Origin: JBLEFH01 sp047345645 | GTDB taxonomy: Bacteria; Pseudomonadota; Alphaproteobacteria; Rhodobacterales; Rhodobacteraceae | Strand: one strand, 5' to 3' | DNA length: 64,000 nucleotides | NCBI GenBank assembly: GCA_047345645.1 | Contig: JBLEFH010000003.1 | Shown: piece by piece, positions 16,474 through 24,633 of the stretch | How the letters are laid out: every line of letters begins with the position of its first letter | How positions within the stretch are numbered: the first letter of the stretch is position 1 | Notes under the pieces: generated by a model | What the model was told of the DNA's origin: nothing | What the model saw: the letters and a program-made list of their open reading frames with translations, nothing else | Database searches by the model: none | Translations under genes and position numbers: made by a program

Positions 16474-17253
16474 ATGAACGGCGATAGCGGACAAAAACTG
16501 GTGCCAGCGGTGGAGAACGCCGCAACCATTATGCGGATGCTGGCGACGAGCGGGCGGCCCATGGGCGCAACGCAGATTGCGCGCGAAGCCGGGCTAAACG
16601 TGTCGTCGGTTTTCAATATTCTGCGCACGCTGACCCATGAGGGTATTCTGAGTTTCGATCCGGACTCGAAAACATACGTGATCGGCATGGGGCTCCTGGA
16701 ACTCGCAGCGCCCCTGCTCGGCGCGAATCCCGCCGACCTTATCCGCCCGACCCTGACCGCCATCGCGCAGGAGCACCGCGTGGCCATCGCCCTCTGGCAG
16801 ATCACAACAAACGAACGAATCGTTCTGATCGACCGCATCACGGCGCCGAACATCGTGCAGGCCGTGATGGCGCGCAGCAGCCGCTTGCCGGTCTTTGCGG
16901 GCGCCATTGGCCGCGTTTATGCCGCCTCCATGGGCTTGGACAAGACGCAGACGCGCAAGGGCTATGATGGCGTGCGCTGGCAGGATGCGCCGGCATTCGA
17001 GGCCTATTGGGCGGACGTGGAAGCCGCACGCGCCAGTGGAATCGCGCGGGATCGCGGGAACCTGTTCCGCGGGCTCGACATTGTCGCCGCGCTGTCGCGG
17101 GATGCCGCAGGCGTGCCGCGGCTTGGCATGAGCAGCATCACCATCACCGGCCAGCAGACCGAGGAGAATCTCGACGCGGTTGGCGAGGCTTTGGCAAAGG
17201 CCGCACAAGATATCGAGCGGGGCGTCTTCGGTCGCCCAGCCCACCAAGATTGA
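16474..17253 (+). CDS. IclR family transcriptional regulator
   Basis: This 259-residue protein has an N-terminal winged helix (residues 8-70, with MGATQIAREAGLNVSSVFNIL) and a C-terminal effector domain (ADLIRPTLTAIAQEH, later LFRGLDIVAALSRD). It is transcribed divergently from the acyl-CoA dehydrogenase operon and is followed 45 bp later by an SDR gene on the same strand. IclR proteins usually sense small organic acids or CoA-derived intermediates, so it probably controls the operon at 8,052-16,388 and perhaps the downstream genes. The ligand is unknown. Confidence 0.92.
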   Translation: MNGDSGQKLVPAVENAATIMRMLATSGRPMGATQIAREAGLNVSSVFNILRTLTHEGILSFDPDSKTYVIGMGLLELAAPLLGANPADLIRPTLTAIAQEHRVAIALWQITTNERIVLIDRITAPNIVQAVMARSSRLPVFAGAIGRVYAASMGLDKTQTRKGYDGVRWQDAPAFEAYWADVEAARASGIARDRGNLFRGLDIVAALSRDAAGVPRLGMSSITITGQQTEENLDAVGEALAKAAQDIERGVFGRPAHQD

Positions 17254-17298
17254 ACCCGCATAAGAGACAACCGTCGTTCATGACGAAAAGGAGGAGAT

Positions 17299-18219
17299 AT
17301 GTCTGATCCCAAACCCTTAGACGGCAAGGTCATGTTGGTGACCGGAGCCGGAGGCGGCATTGGCCGCGCAATCGCGATGGAGGCCGCCCGCGCCGGAGCG
17401 GCAATCGTCGTCAACGACATCGGCGCATCCCTTGACGGTCAGCGTGAATCGAGCGCTGCCGCACAGGATGCGGTCACCGAAATCGAAGCCATCGGCGGGC
17501 GCGCCGTCGCAAACGGTGATGATGTCTCGGACCCCGACGGCGCCAAGGCTATGGTGAAACAGGCGACCGATGCGTTCGGACGCCTTGATGCGGTGGTGAA
17601 CAACGCGGGAATCTTGCGTGACCAGTTCTTCCACAAGATGACCTATGAGAATTTCGACGCGGTGGTGAAGGTTCATCTTTACGGGACGTTCAATGTGAGC
17701 CGCGCCGCCGCCGATGTGATGCGCGAGCAAGGCTCGGGAAGCCTGATCCACATGACCTCGACCTCGGGGCTGATCGGCAATCTTGCGCAAGCAAATTACT
17801 CCGCCGCCAAACTCGGGATCACGGCGCTGTCGAAGTCTCTGGCGCTGGACCTTCAGCGATGGAACATCCGCTCAAACTGCATCGCGCCTTTCGCGTGGAG
17901 CCGCATGACCTCGTCCATCAAGGTCGACAGCCCTGAGCAGGAAGAGCGCGTCAACCGGATGAAAGAGATGAAGCCGGAGAAAGTCGCCCCCGTCGCGCTC
18001 TATCTCGCGTCTGACGAAGGGGCTGACACGACGGGACAAATCTTCGCCGTGCGCAACAATGAGATCTTCCTGATCTCCCAACCCCGCCCGACGCGCTCGG
18101 TCCATCGCGGCGAGGGCTGGGATTTGGCGAGCGTGGCCAGCCATGCCATCCCCTCGCTGAAAGCCAGCTATATGCCGCTGGATGTGTCTGCCGATGTGTT
18201 CTGCTGGGACCCGGTCTGA
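17299..18219 (+). CDS. Short-chain dehydrogenase/reductase, MFE-like 3-hydroxyacyl-CoA dehydrogenase
   Basis: This 306-residue SDR has TGAGGGIGRAIA for cofactor binding (about 15-26), VVNDIG ending the second strand (Asp favours NAD), NNAG, and the catalytic Ser and YxxxK in MTSTSGLIG and NYSAAKLG. The first 250 residues resemble the (R)-3-hydroxyacyl-CoA dehydrogenase domain of peroxisomal multifunctional enzymes, and a C-terminal extension of about 50 residues is unusual for plain FabG. It could oxidise the (R)-3-hydroxyacyl-CoA made by the hydratase-2 enzyme at 10,272. AAGGAGG precedes ATG 17299, and a terminator follows at 18,251. Confidence 0.88.
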   Translation: MSDPKPLDGKVMLVTGAGGGIGRAIAMEAARAGAAIVVNDIGASLDGQRESSAAAQDAVTEIEAIGGRAVANGDDVSDPDGAKAMVKQATDAFGRLDAVVNNAGILRDQFFHKMTYENFDAVVKVHLYGTFNVSRAAADVMREQGSGSLIHMTSTSGLIGNLAQANYSAAKLGITALSKSLALDLQRWNIRSNCIAPFAWSRMTSSIKVDSPEQEERVNRMKEMKPEKVAPVALYLASDEGADTTGQIFAVRNNEIFLISQPRPTRSVHRGEGWDLASVASHAIPSLKASYMPLDVSADVFCWDPV

Positions 18220-18250
18220 CCTGAAGCGGCTCATCCTGCTGACATGAACG

Positions 18251-18284
18251 AAACTGCCCCTGCAAAACATGCGCGGGCAGTTTT
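18251..18284 (+). terminator. Rho-independent terminator after the SDR gene
   Basis: AAACTGCCC at 18251-18259 pairs perfectly with GGGCAGTTT at 18275-18283. The 15-nt loop is long and the tail is short (TTTTGTT). It ends the iclR-SDR unit. Confidence 0.7.
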
Positions 18285-18532
18285 GTTATGTGCCCTGCTA
18301 CCGCGAACGATGGCAGCATTGCGAAAAGCGTCAGCCGCATTTCACGCCGTCGCTGGCAAACTTCTGCTGCAATCCACAGGCGGCGGGACAGATTGAAAAT
18401 CGAAGCGCATTTCCATCCATACCCTAAAAGCATATCTGAAAGGCCATTCAGCTATTTGAATTATGCGTTATAACATCCGATGATCCCGGAAAAGAAGCAG
18501 CTCACTGCTTTGGATACGCCGGAGGACCCCCA
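18285..18532 (+). other. Non-coding leader region before the itaconate-like operon
   Basis: No credible gene is visible between the terminator and ATG 18533. The sequence becomes more AT-rich towards 18,420-18,480 (TTATGCGTTATAACATCC), where a promoter is expected. No regulator-sized inverted repeat was found. Confidence 0.5.
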
Positions 18533-19696
18533 ATGTATGATCACAACAGCGACGACTTTCAGGACATTCGCGACGCCGTGCGCGCGCTATGTGCCGAATT
18601 CCCGGACGAGTATCACCGCAAAATTGATGAGGAACGCGCCTATCCCGAAGCCTTTGTCGATGCGCTGACAAAAGCGGGCTGGATGGCCGCGTTGATCCCC
18701 GAAGAGTATGGCGGATCGGGTCTGGGCCTGACCGAAGCATCGGTCATCATGGAAGAGATCAATCGCGCGGGCGGCAATTCCGGTGCCTGTCATGGCCAGA
18801 TGTATAATATGAACACACTGGTCCGGCACGGCTCCGAGCAGCAGAAGCAGGAGATCCTGCCAAAACTCGCCAGCGGCGAGCTGCGCCTCCAGTCCATGGG
18901 CGTGACCGAGCCGACCACTGGAACGGACACTACCAAGATCAAGACCGTCGCCGTGCGCAAGGGCGACAAATACGTCATCAATGGCCAGAAAGTCTGGATC
19001 AGTCGGGTGCAGCACTCGGACTTGATGATCCTTCTCGCACGGACGACCCCGCTCCCTGAGGTCAAGAAAAAATCCGAGGGCATGTCGATCTTCATCGTCG
19101 ATATCAAGGAGGCGATGAAAAGCGGCATGGAGGTCAAACCGATTGCGAACATGGTCAATCACGAGACCAATGAGCTGTTCTTCGACAATCTGGAAATTCC
19201 CGCCGAGAACCTGATCGGCGAGGAAGGGCAAGGCTTCAAATATATCCTGACCGGCCTGAACGCGGAACGCACGCTGATCGCGGCGGAATGTATCGGTGAC
19301 GGCTACTGGTTCACGGACAAGGCAACGGCCTACGCCAATGAGCGCGTCGTTTTTGGGCGTCCCATTGGGCAAAATCAGGGCGTGCAATTTCCCATTGCTG
19401 AATCCTTCATCGAGATCGAGGCGGCCAGCCTGATGCGGTGGGACGCCTGCCGCCGCTACGACGCGGGCGAGCCCTCCGGGGCTCAGGCCAACATGGCCAA
19501 ATATCTCGCGGCCAAGGCGAGTTGGGAAGCGGCCAATGCCTGTATCCAGACCCATGGCGGCTTCGGCTTTGCAAATGAATATGATGTCGAGCGCAAGTTC
19601 CGCGAAACGCGGCTTTATCAAGTCGCGCCGATTTCGACCAATCTCATCCTCAGCTATGTCGCCGAACACATGCTTGGCCTGCCGAGGTCCTTCTGA
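18533..19696 (+). CDS. Acyl-CoA dehydrogenase (catalytic Glu in the isovaleryl-CoA dehydrogenase position)
   Basis: This 387-residue flavoprotein has LIPEEYGGSGLGLTEAS, MGVTEPTTGTDTT, INGQKVWISRVQHSD and THGGFGFANEYDVERKFRE. At the C-terminal site used by medium-chain enzymes it reads LYQVAPIST with no glutamate. A glutamate is instead present in GLNAERTLIAAE (Glu245), the position of the base in isovaleryl-CoA dehydrogenase. It is the first gene of a four-gene operon with CoA-transferase, hydratase and lyase, and a methylsuccinyl-CoA-like or other branched substrate would fit. GGAGG precedes ATG 18533; the stop overlaps the next ATG by one base. Confidence 0.92.
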   Translation: MYDHNSDDFQDIRDAVRALCAEFPDEYHRKIDEERAYPEAFVDALTKAGWMAALIPEEYGGSGLGLTEASVIMEEINRAGGNSGACHGQMYNMNTLVRHGSEQQKQEILPKLASGELRLQSMGVTEPTTGTDTTKIKTVAVRKGDKYVINGQKVWISRVQHSDLMILLARTTPLPEVKKKSEGMSIFIVDIKEAMKSGMEVKPIANMVNHETNELFFDNLEIPAENLIGEEGQGFKYILTGLNAERTLIAAECIGDGYWFTDKATAYANERVVFGRPIGQNQGVQFPIAESFIEIEAASLMRWDACRRYDAGEPSGAQANMAKYLAAKASWEAANACIQTHGGFGFANEYDVERKFRETRLYQVAPISTNLILSYVAEHMLGLPRSF

Positions 19697-20799
19697 TGGC
19701 CCTGCCACTGGAAGGATTAACCGTCATCGCCATCGAACAGGCTGTGGCCGCGCCATTCACCACGTCGCGGCTGGCGGATGCGGGTGCCCGCGTCATCAAA
19801 ATCGAACGGCCTGAAGGGGATTTCGCACGCGGTTATGATGATGTGGCGAAGGGACAGGCAAGCTATTTTGTCTGGCTGAACCGGGGCAAGGAAAGCCGCG
19901 TTGTCGATCTGTCGACCCTCGAGGGCAAAGCCGCGCTGTCAGACCTGCTTTCAGAGGCGGACGTCCTTGTGCAGAACCTCAAACCAGGCGCCTTGGCTCG
20001 CTTGGGCTTCGGCTTCGAGAAGCTCGCGGCGGATCACCCCCGGCTGATTACCTGCTCCATTTCGGGCTATGGCGAAACCGGGCCGATGGCGGATCGCAAG
20101 GCTTATGACCTGCTTGTTCAGGCCGAGTCGGGCCTGTGTTCGATCACGGGCGGCCCGGACGAGCCGGCGCGTGTCGGCATCTCGATTGTCGATATCGCAA
20201 CGGGCGCGACCGCCCATTCGGCCATTCTCGAAGCCCTCATCCGCCGCGGCATCACCGGAGAAGGCGCCACAATTTCGGTCTCGATGTTCGATGTGATGGC
20301 GGATTGGCTGACGGTCCCGCTCCTCAATCACGAGGGTGGCAAATCCCCCAAACGCCTAGGTCTCGCACATCCCTCCATCGCCCCCTATGGCGTGTTCACC
20401 TGCACCGATGGCACGCAGATCCTGATCTCGATCCAAAGCGATCGCGAATGGCGGAAACTCTGCGACACCTTTTTGGGCCGCCCGGATATGGGCACAGATC
20501 CACGCTTTGAGACCAATGTCGCGCGGGTCGCCAACCGCGCGGAGACCGATGCGCTCATCGCCGCGCGGTTTGCCGATCTCCATGGCGGCGATGCCGTCGA
20601 GATGCTGCTTGAGGCCGATGTCGCGCTCGCGCGGGTCAACGATATGGCGGGCCTTTCGGACCATACGGAGCTGCGTCGCATCACGGTCGACACACCAAAC
20701 GGCCCGGTCAGCTATCCCGCACCGGCCGTGGTTTTTGTCGGCGAAGAGCGGCGCTATGGCGCTGTGCCCGGCATCGGCGAGACAGGACACAAACCATGA
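19696..20799 (+). CDS. CaiB/BaiF family III CoA-transferase (candidate itaconate CoA-transferase)
   Basis: This 367-residue class III CoA-transferase has the N-terminal VIAIEQAVAAPFTTSRLADAG, GDFARGYD, the LNRGKES segment, and the catalytic aspartate in KAYDLLVQAESG (Asp138), which forms aspartyl-CoA thioesters. The second domain contains HPSIAPYGVFTCTDG. It would transfer CoA from a donor such as succinyl-CoA to a dicarboxylic acid. Its place directly before a hotdog hydratase and a CitE-like lyase is the ict-ich-ccl order of itaconate degradation, so itaconate or mesaconate is the leading candidate. The link rests on context, not on substrate residues. Confidence 0.9.
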   Translation: MALPLEGLTVIAIEQAVAAPFTTSRLADAGARVIKIERPEGDFARGYDDVAKGQASYFVWLNRGKESRVVDLSTLEGKAALSDLLSEADVLVQNLKPGALARLGFGFEKLAADHPRLITCSISGYGETGPMADRKAYDLLVQAESGLCSITGGPDEPARVGISIVDIATGATAHSAILEALIRRGITGEGATISVSMFDVMADWLTVPLLNHEGGKSPKRLGLAHPSIAPYGVFTCTDGTQILISIQSDREWRKLCDTFLGRPDMGTDPRFETNVARVANRAETDALIAARFADLHGGDAVEMLLEADVALARVNDMAGLSDHTELRRITVDTPNGPVSYPAPAVVFVGEERRYGAVPGIGETGHKP

Positions 20800-21629
20800 T
20801 CGACATCGACCATCTGCGCCAATGGATTGGCAACGAGGAAATCCAGTCCGAGCTTCTGACCGAAGCTATGGCAGCCCGCTTCAAAGCGACCTTCGATGAG
20901 GACGGCACGCCCCAAAACGGTGACGTCGCGCCGCTGATGATCCACCTTTGCGTGGCCCCGCCCGCAGTCCCAACCCAAAGCCTTGGACTCGACGGCCACC
21001 CAGCGCGCGGCGGCTTCCTTCCACCCGTCCCCCTGCCGCGCCGCATGTGGGCTGGTGGCGCCCTCACCTTTCACGACGATATTCGCGTCGGCGAAAAGGT
21101 CACACGCCACTCGACCATCCGCGACGTGTCCGTCAAAGAAGGCCGCAGCGGAACGCTTTGTTTCGTCACCGTGGACCACCGCATCCACAGCGGAACAAGA
21201 CTGGCCATCGAGGAGCGGCAGGACATCGTCTATCGCGCCGCCGAAGCCGCAAGCGGTCCGAAAGCTGCGCCCGAACCCGCGAAACCCGGTGCACACCGCA
21301 CAGTCGTCGCGCCCTCCGCTCCGCTTCTCTTCCGCTATTCAGCGCTGACCTTCAACGGCCACCGCATCCACTACGACTCTCCCTATGTCCGAAACGAGGA
21401 AAACTACCCCGGCCTGATCGTCCACGGCCCGCTGCAAGCGACGATGCTGGTGCATCTTGCGGCAAAGCTGCGGTGCGCGCCGCCCGCCCGTTTCGACTTC
21501 CGCTCGCTCTCTCCCCTTTTCGACATTGCCGACTTCACGCTGAACGCCGATGAGGACGGGAGCAACCTTCGGCTCTGGACAAGTTACACCGACGGCCCCG
21601 TTGCGATGGAGGCCAAGGCGTCATGGTAG
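20796..21629 (+). CDS. MaoC-like hotdog hydratase (candidate itaconyl-CoA/mesaconyl-C4-CoA hydratase)
   Basis: This 277-residue double-hotdog protein resembles mesaconyl-C4-CoA hydratase and itaconyl-CoA hydratase: GGFLPPVPLPRRMWAGGALTF in the first half, then RYSALTFNGHRIHYDSPY with NYPGLIVHGPLQATMLVHL in the second, the usual dehydratase core of this group. It would add water to itaconyl-CoA, or mesaconyl-C4-CoA, to give citramalyl-CoA. The start overlaps the CoA-transferase stop as ATGA, and the stop overlaps the lyase start by 7 nt, so the three are clearly co-translated. Confidence 0.88.
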   Translation: MIDIDHLRQWIGNEEIQSELLTEAMAARFKATFDEDGTPQNGDVAPLMIHLCVAPPAVPTQSLGLDGHPARGGFLPPVPLPRRMWAGGALTFHDDIRVGEKVTRHSTIRDVSVKEGRSGTLCFVTVDHRIHSGTRLAIEERQDIVYRAAEAASGPKAAPEPAKPGAHRTVVAPSAPLLFRYSALTFNGHRIHYDSPYVRNEENYPGLIVHGPLQATMLVHLAAKLRCAPPARFDFRSLSPLFDIADFTLNADEDGSNLRLWTSYTDGPVAMEAKASW

Positions 21630-22435
21630 AGATCGCCACATTGCGCGCGCCGTTATTCGTCCCGGCCAATCGGCCAGAACGTTTTGAAAAAGCAACGTTA
21701 TCCGGTGCGGATGCGGTGATCCTCGACCTTGAGGATGCCGTCCCCGCCGATGCGAAGGATACCGCGCGCGCCGCCCTGCGGACCGACTTCACCGACCTGC
21801 CCGTGATCGTGCGAATCAACGCGCTTGGCACGCCGGCAAACGCGATGGACATTGAGGCCGTGATCGCCCTTGGCCCCGACGCGGTGATCCTGCCAAAATC
21901 CGAGACCGCGGCCGCCGTGCGGTCTGTCGCGCACAGCGTCTCCGTGCCCGTCATCGCGCTGATCGAAACCGCCACTGGCCTCGCCAATGCGCGCCAGATC
22001 GCCGCCGCGCCGGGTGTCCATCGCTTGGCCTTTGGCTCGGTCGATTTTTGCGCAGATCTCGGCTGCGACCATCTCCGGGAGGGGCTTCTGCCTGCGCGAA
22101 GCGAGTTGGTTTTGGCCTCAAAACTCGCCGGGATCGCCGCACCGATTGACGGGGTCACGGTGCAATTGGACGACCTCTCGATCAGCCATGACGACGCCGC
22201 GCACGCCCGCAGCCTCGGCATGACGGGCAAGCTCTGCATCCATCCCAAACAGATCGCCGCAGTCAAACGCGCCTTCGCCCCAAGCGAAGCCGACATCGCT
22301 TGGGCTCAGAAAGTGCTGGCTTCCGGAGACGGGGCGGTCATGGTGGATGGCGCTATGGTCGATGAACCGGTGCGTCAGCGCGCAAGGGGCATACTTGCGA
22401 ACGCAGAAAACACGCGCGAACCATCAATAAAATGA
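21623..22435 (+). CDS. CitE-like CoA ester lyase (candidate citramalyl-CoA lyase)
   Basis: This 270-residue TIM-barrel protein is of the HpcH/HpaI-CitE family: LFVPANRPERFEKA at the N-terminus, VILDLEDAVP (35-41), the CoA/substrate arginine in VIVRINALGTP (Arg64), and magnesium-binding Glu115 (ALIETATGLANA) and Asp141 (FGSVDFCADLG). GKLCIHPKQI near 215 is also typical. Members cleave malyl-, citramalyl- or beta-methylmalyl-CoA. After a CoA-transferase and a hydratase, citramalyl-CoA to acetyl-CoA and pyruvate is the most coherent assignment. It is the last gene of the operon, and a terminator follows. Confidence 0.9.
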   Translation: MVEIATLRAPLFVPANRPERFEKATLSGADAVILDLEDAVPADAKDTARAALRTDFTDLPVIVRINALGTPANAMDIEAVIALGPDAVILPKSETAAAVRSVAHSVSVPVIALIETATGLANARQIAAAPGVHRLAFGSVDFCADLGCDHLREGLLPARSELVLASKLAGIAAPIDGVTVQLDDLSISHDDAAHARSLGMTGKLCIHPKQIAAVKRAFAPSEADIAWAQKVLASGDGAVMVDGAMVDEPVRQRARGILANAENTREPSIK

Positions 22436-22436
22436 A

Positions 22437-22470
22437 AGCGCGCCCGTTGTCGGGCCGCGCTTGCTTTATC
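22437..22470 (+). terminator. Terminator after the itaconate-like operon
   Basis: AGCGCGCCCG and CGGGCCGCGCT form a GC-rich stem with a one-base bulge and a TTGT loop, followed by a modest T-rich tail (TGCTTTATC). It starts 2 nt after the lyase stop. Confidence 0.65.
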
Positions 22471-22490
22471 TAAAGATTGCCAAGCCATCA

Positions 22491-22515
22491 GGAGCGCAGA
22501 ACAGTTCTGCGCTCC
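22491..22515 (-). terminator. Perfect 12-bp inverted repeat downstream of bioY
   Basis: GGAGCGCAGAAC and GTTCTGCGCTCC are separated by a single base, allowing an 11-bp stem with a 3-nt loop in RNA. It lies 16 bp past the bioY stop and probably ends the bioMNY transcript, though no T-run follows on either strand. Confidence 0.5.
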
Positions 22516-22530
22516 CCGGCTACGGCGCTC

Positions 22531-23079
22531 TCAATGCACCCGCGACAGCACGCTCGCGGGCCGCGCTTTTGCCAGCGCCGAGGTCAGCATTCCGGCAATC
22601 GCGGCTTTCAGCAGATCGCCCGGAATGAACGCGACCATGAGCATCGTGGCTTCGAGCAGCGTTTTCTCGAGGACGATGGCCATGCCGATGATGCCGGTCA
22701 GATACATCGCGCCGATGCCGCCGATGACCGCCGCGATCCCGGCGACGATGGCGAGCGGCGGGCCTTGCCAGCGCTCGGTGATCCAGCCGGTCACGAAGGC
22801 GGCGAGCGGCCAGCCGACGAGAAAGCCGACGGTCGGGCCTGCGAAGACGCCGAGACCGCCGCGCCCGCCTGATAGGACCGGCAGGCCGAGGGCGACCAGA
22901 AGCACGACCAGAAGCGCCGCGAGCGCGCCGCGTTTGGCGCCAAGCACGGTTCCGGCCAGCATCACGCCGAGGCCCTGCGCCGTGATCGGCACACCGAAGC
23001 CGAGCGCAATCGGCGGGACGATCCCCAAAGCGACAATCAGCGCCGCAAACAGGGCGATCATGGTGACATTTTTTTCCAT
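22531..23079 (-). CDS. bioY: Biotin ECF transporter S component BioY
   Basis: This 182-residue membrane protein has about six hydrophobic segments and the BioY hallmarks: PPIALGFGVPITAQGLGVMLAG in the first half and VLSGGRGGLGVFAGPTVGFLVGWP in the middle. It binds biotin with high affinity and docks with the BioN/BioM energising module encoded directly upstream. The start follows the bioN stop without a gap (TAAATG) and has a GGAG ribosome-binding site. No biotin-synthesis gene is in the window, which fits a strain that relies on uptake here; genes elsewhere cannot be excluded. Confidence 0.95.
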   Translation of the reverse strand: MEKNVTMIALFAALIVALGIVPPIALGFGVPITAQGLGVMLAGTVLGAKRGALAALLVVLLVALGLPVLSGGRGGLGVFAGPTVGFLVGWPLAAFVTGWITERWQGPPLAIVAGIAAVIGGIGAMYLTGIIGMAIVLEKTLLEATMLMVAFIPGDLLKAAIAGMLTSALAKARPASVLSRVH

Positions 23080-23694
23080 TTAACTCTCCTTTGAAATCTC
23101 AATTCCGCCGCGCGCGCGGAGCGCTTCGGCGACATGGTCGGCATCGTCCAACGCCAGCACCGCGAAGGGCAGCACGATCCGCCATCCGGCGCGGCGCGGC
23201 GAACGGGCGCGCCAGGCCTCGTTCAGCCGCCCGCCCTTCTCGGCCAGCACCGGCGTCATGCGGATCACCAGCGCGACGGCCAGCTCCAGCGCCTTGGGGT
23301 TCAGGCCGAACCGCGCCAGCGGGCGGGTCAGCACATGCAGCACATCCATCATATCCGAAAGCCGCGTCGTCATGGTGACGAAATTCGCAAGCGCAACGGC
23401 GGAAAGGATTCGCAGCAGGATCACGGCGCCCTCGGAAATCGCGCCGGTCCAGAGGTGCCAGATTGCGATGATCAGCAAAAACGGCCACAAAACAAGGAGT
23501 TGGCGCAGTCCGCTGCGCAGGAAGAGGTGACCGCCGGAGGCGTAGAGGCCGAGAATGGCGAGCAGGATCAGCGCCAGCAGCGGGAGGTTTTGGATGAAGA
23601 AAAGCCCCAGTGTCGCGGCGCAAAGCGCGGCGAGTTTCGCGCCTGCGGGGAGCCGGTGCGCCCAGATCTCAACCGGGGAGGTCAGTGAGATCAT
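23080..23694 (-). CDS. bioN: Biotin ECF transporter T component BioN
   Basis: This 204-residue CbiQ/EcfT-type membrane protein has about five hydrophobic segments and two Ala-Arg-Ser/Gly coupling motifs, EAWRARS near 160 and EALRARG near 195, through which T components grip the ATPase. It transmits ATP-driven motion to BioY. Its ATG lies inside the 3' end of bioM (26-nt overlap) in a different frame, a common arrangement for this operon. Confidence 0.93.
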   Translation of the reverse strand: MISLTSPVEIWAHRLPAGAKLAALCAATLGLFFIQNLPLLALILLAILGLYASGGHLFLRSGLRQLLVLWPFLLIIAIWHLWTGAISEGAVILLRILSAVALANFVTMTTRLSDMMDVLHVLTRPLARFGLNPKALELAVALVIRMTPVLAEKGGRLNEAWRARSPRRAGWRIVLPFAVLALDDADHVAEALRARGGIEISKES

Positions 23695-24439
23695 CCTCGC
23701 CTCCTTGCCGTGTCATTTCAGTGACATAGGCGGCCAGAACCGCCGCTGCCGGGCCGCTTTGGGCGATCCGGCCCTGCTCCAGCCAGAGGACGTGGTCGTA
23801 ATCGCTAAGGTCTTCTGGCTCATGAGAAATATGCACCAGCTGGCCCTTATAGCGCGCCAGATAGCGGCGCAGTTGCAGGCGCGTTGGCAGGTCGAGACCC
23901 GTAAAGGGTTCATCGAGAAGGATAATCCGCGGCTGCATGGCGCTTACGGCCATGAGGCAGAGGAGGTGTTTCTGGCCTTGGGAGAGCGCGGTGATGTGGG
24001 CGTCCTGCCAGTGGGATTTGCCAAAACTCTCAAGGGTTTGGCGCGCGCTGGCCTCCGCTTCGGCCTTGCTTTTCCCGAGTTGGCGCAGGCCGAATGTGAT
24101 CTCTTCGATCACGGTCGGGAAGATGATCTGGTGGTCGGGGTTCTGGAAGAGGATGCCGACATGGCGGAGGGCGGCTTTGCGGTCCTTGGCGGGGTCGATG
24201 CCGCCGAGCGAAACGGTGCCGCTGCTGGGGGCGATGAGCCCGGCGAGGAGCCTTGCGAGGGTGGATTTTCCGGAGCCATTACGCCCGACGATGCCGATGC
24301 GGCGGGCGGTGAGGGTCGCGGTGAGGCCGTGCAAAATGGGTTTTTCGTCAATGGCATAGGTGAGATCGGACAGGGTGATCCCGGACGGCTGGACCTGCGC
24401 TGTCGCGCCGTCTGTGATGGATCCGTCCGCTGTCGTCAC
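23669..24439 (-). CDS. bioM: Biotin ECF transporter ATPase BioM
   Basis: This 256-residue ABC ATPase has Walker A GRNGSGKST, a Q-loop FQNPDHQIIFPTV typical of ECF ATPases, signature ALSQGQKH, Walker B IILLDEPFTGLD and the switch histidine in VHISHEP. The start is a GTG (24439) with GAGG in front; there is no nearby in-frame ATG. It is the first gene of bioMNY, energising uptake by the single S component BioY. Confidence 0.92.
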   Translation of the reverse strand: MTTADGSITDGATAQVQPSGITLSDLTYAIDEKPILHGLTATLTARRIGIVGRNGSGKSTLARLLAGLIAPSSGTVSLGGIDPAKDRKAALRHVGILFQNPDHQIIFPTVIEEITFGLRQLGKSKAEAEASARQTLESFGKSHWQDAHITALSQGQKHLLCLMAVSAMQPRIILLDEPFTGLDLPTRLQLRRYLARYKGQLVHISHEPEDLSDYDHVLWLEQGRIAQSGPAAAVLAAYVTEMTRQGGEDDLTDLPG

Positions 24440-24534
24440 GCTGCCTCCGTCGCGCCATTCATTGACACGCGGGGATAAAGGGCGCGCGGCGCTGGATCAA
24501 TCCCTATCCTGCGCCCAAACCCCCGCAAACGCGA

Positions 24535-24562
24535 AAACGGCCAGCGCGGCGGCTGGCCGTTT
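24535..24562 (-). terminator. Terminator after the PepSY-like gene
   Basis: AAACGGCCAGC and GCTGGCCGTTT form a perfect 11-bp stem with a 6-nt loop. On the minus strand the stem ends in TTTT. It sits between the PepSY-like gene and the bioM promoter region. Confidence 0.65.
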
Positions 24563-24633
24563 GAGAAACAGACCAAACGGTATGTTAAGCTTAAAAAGTC
24601 GTTAAAATCCGGCGTTACATACCAAATGGTCGG

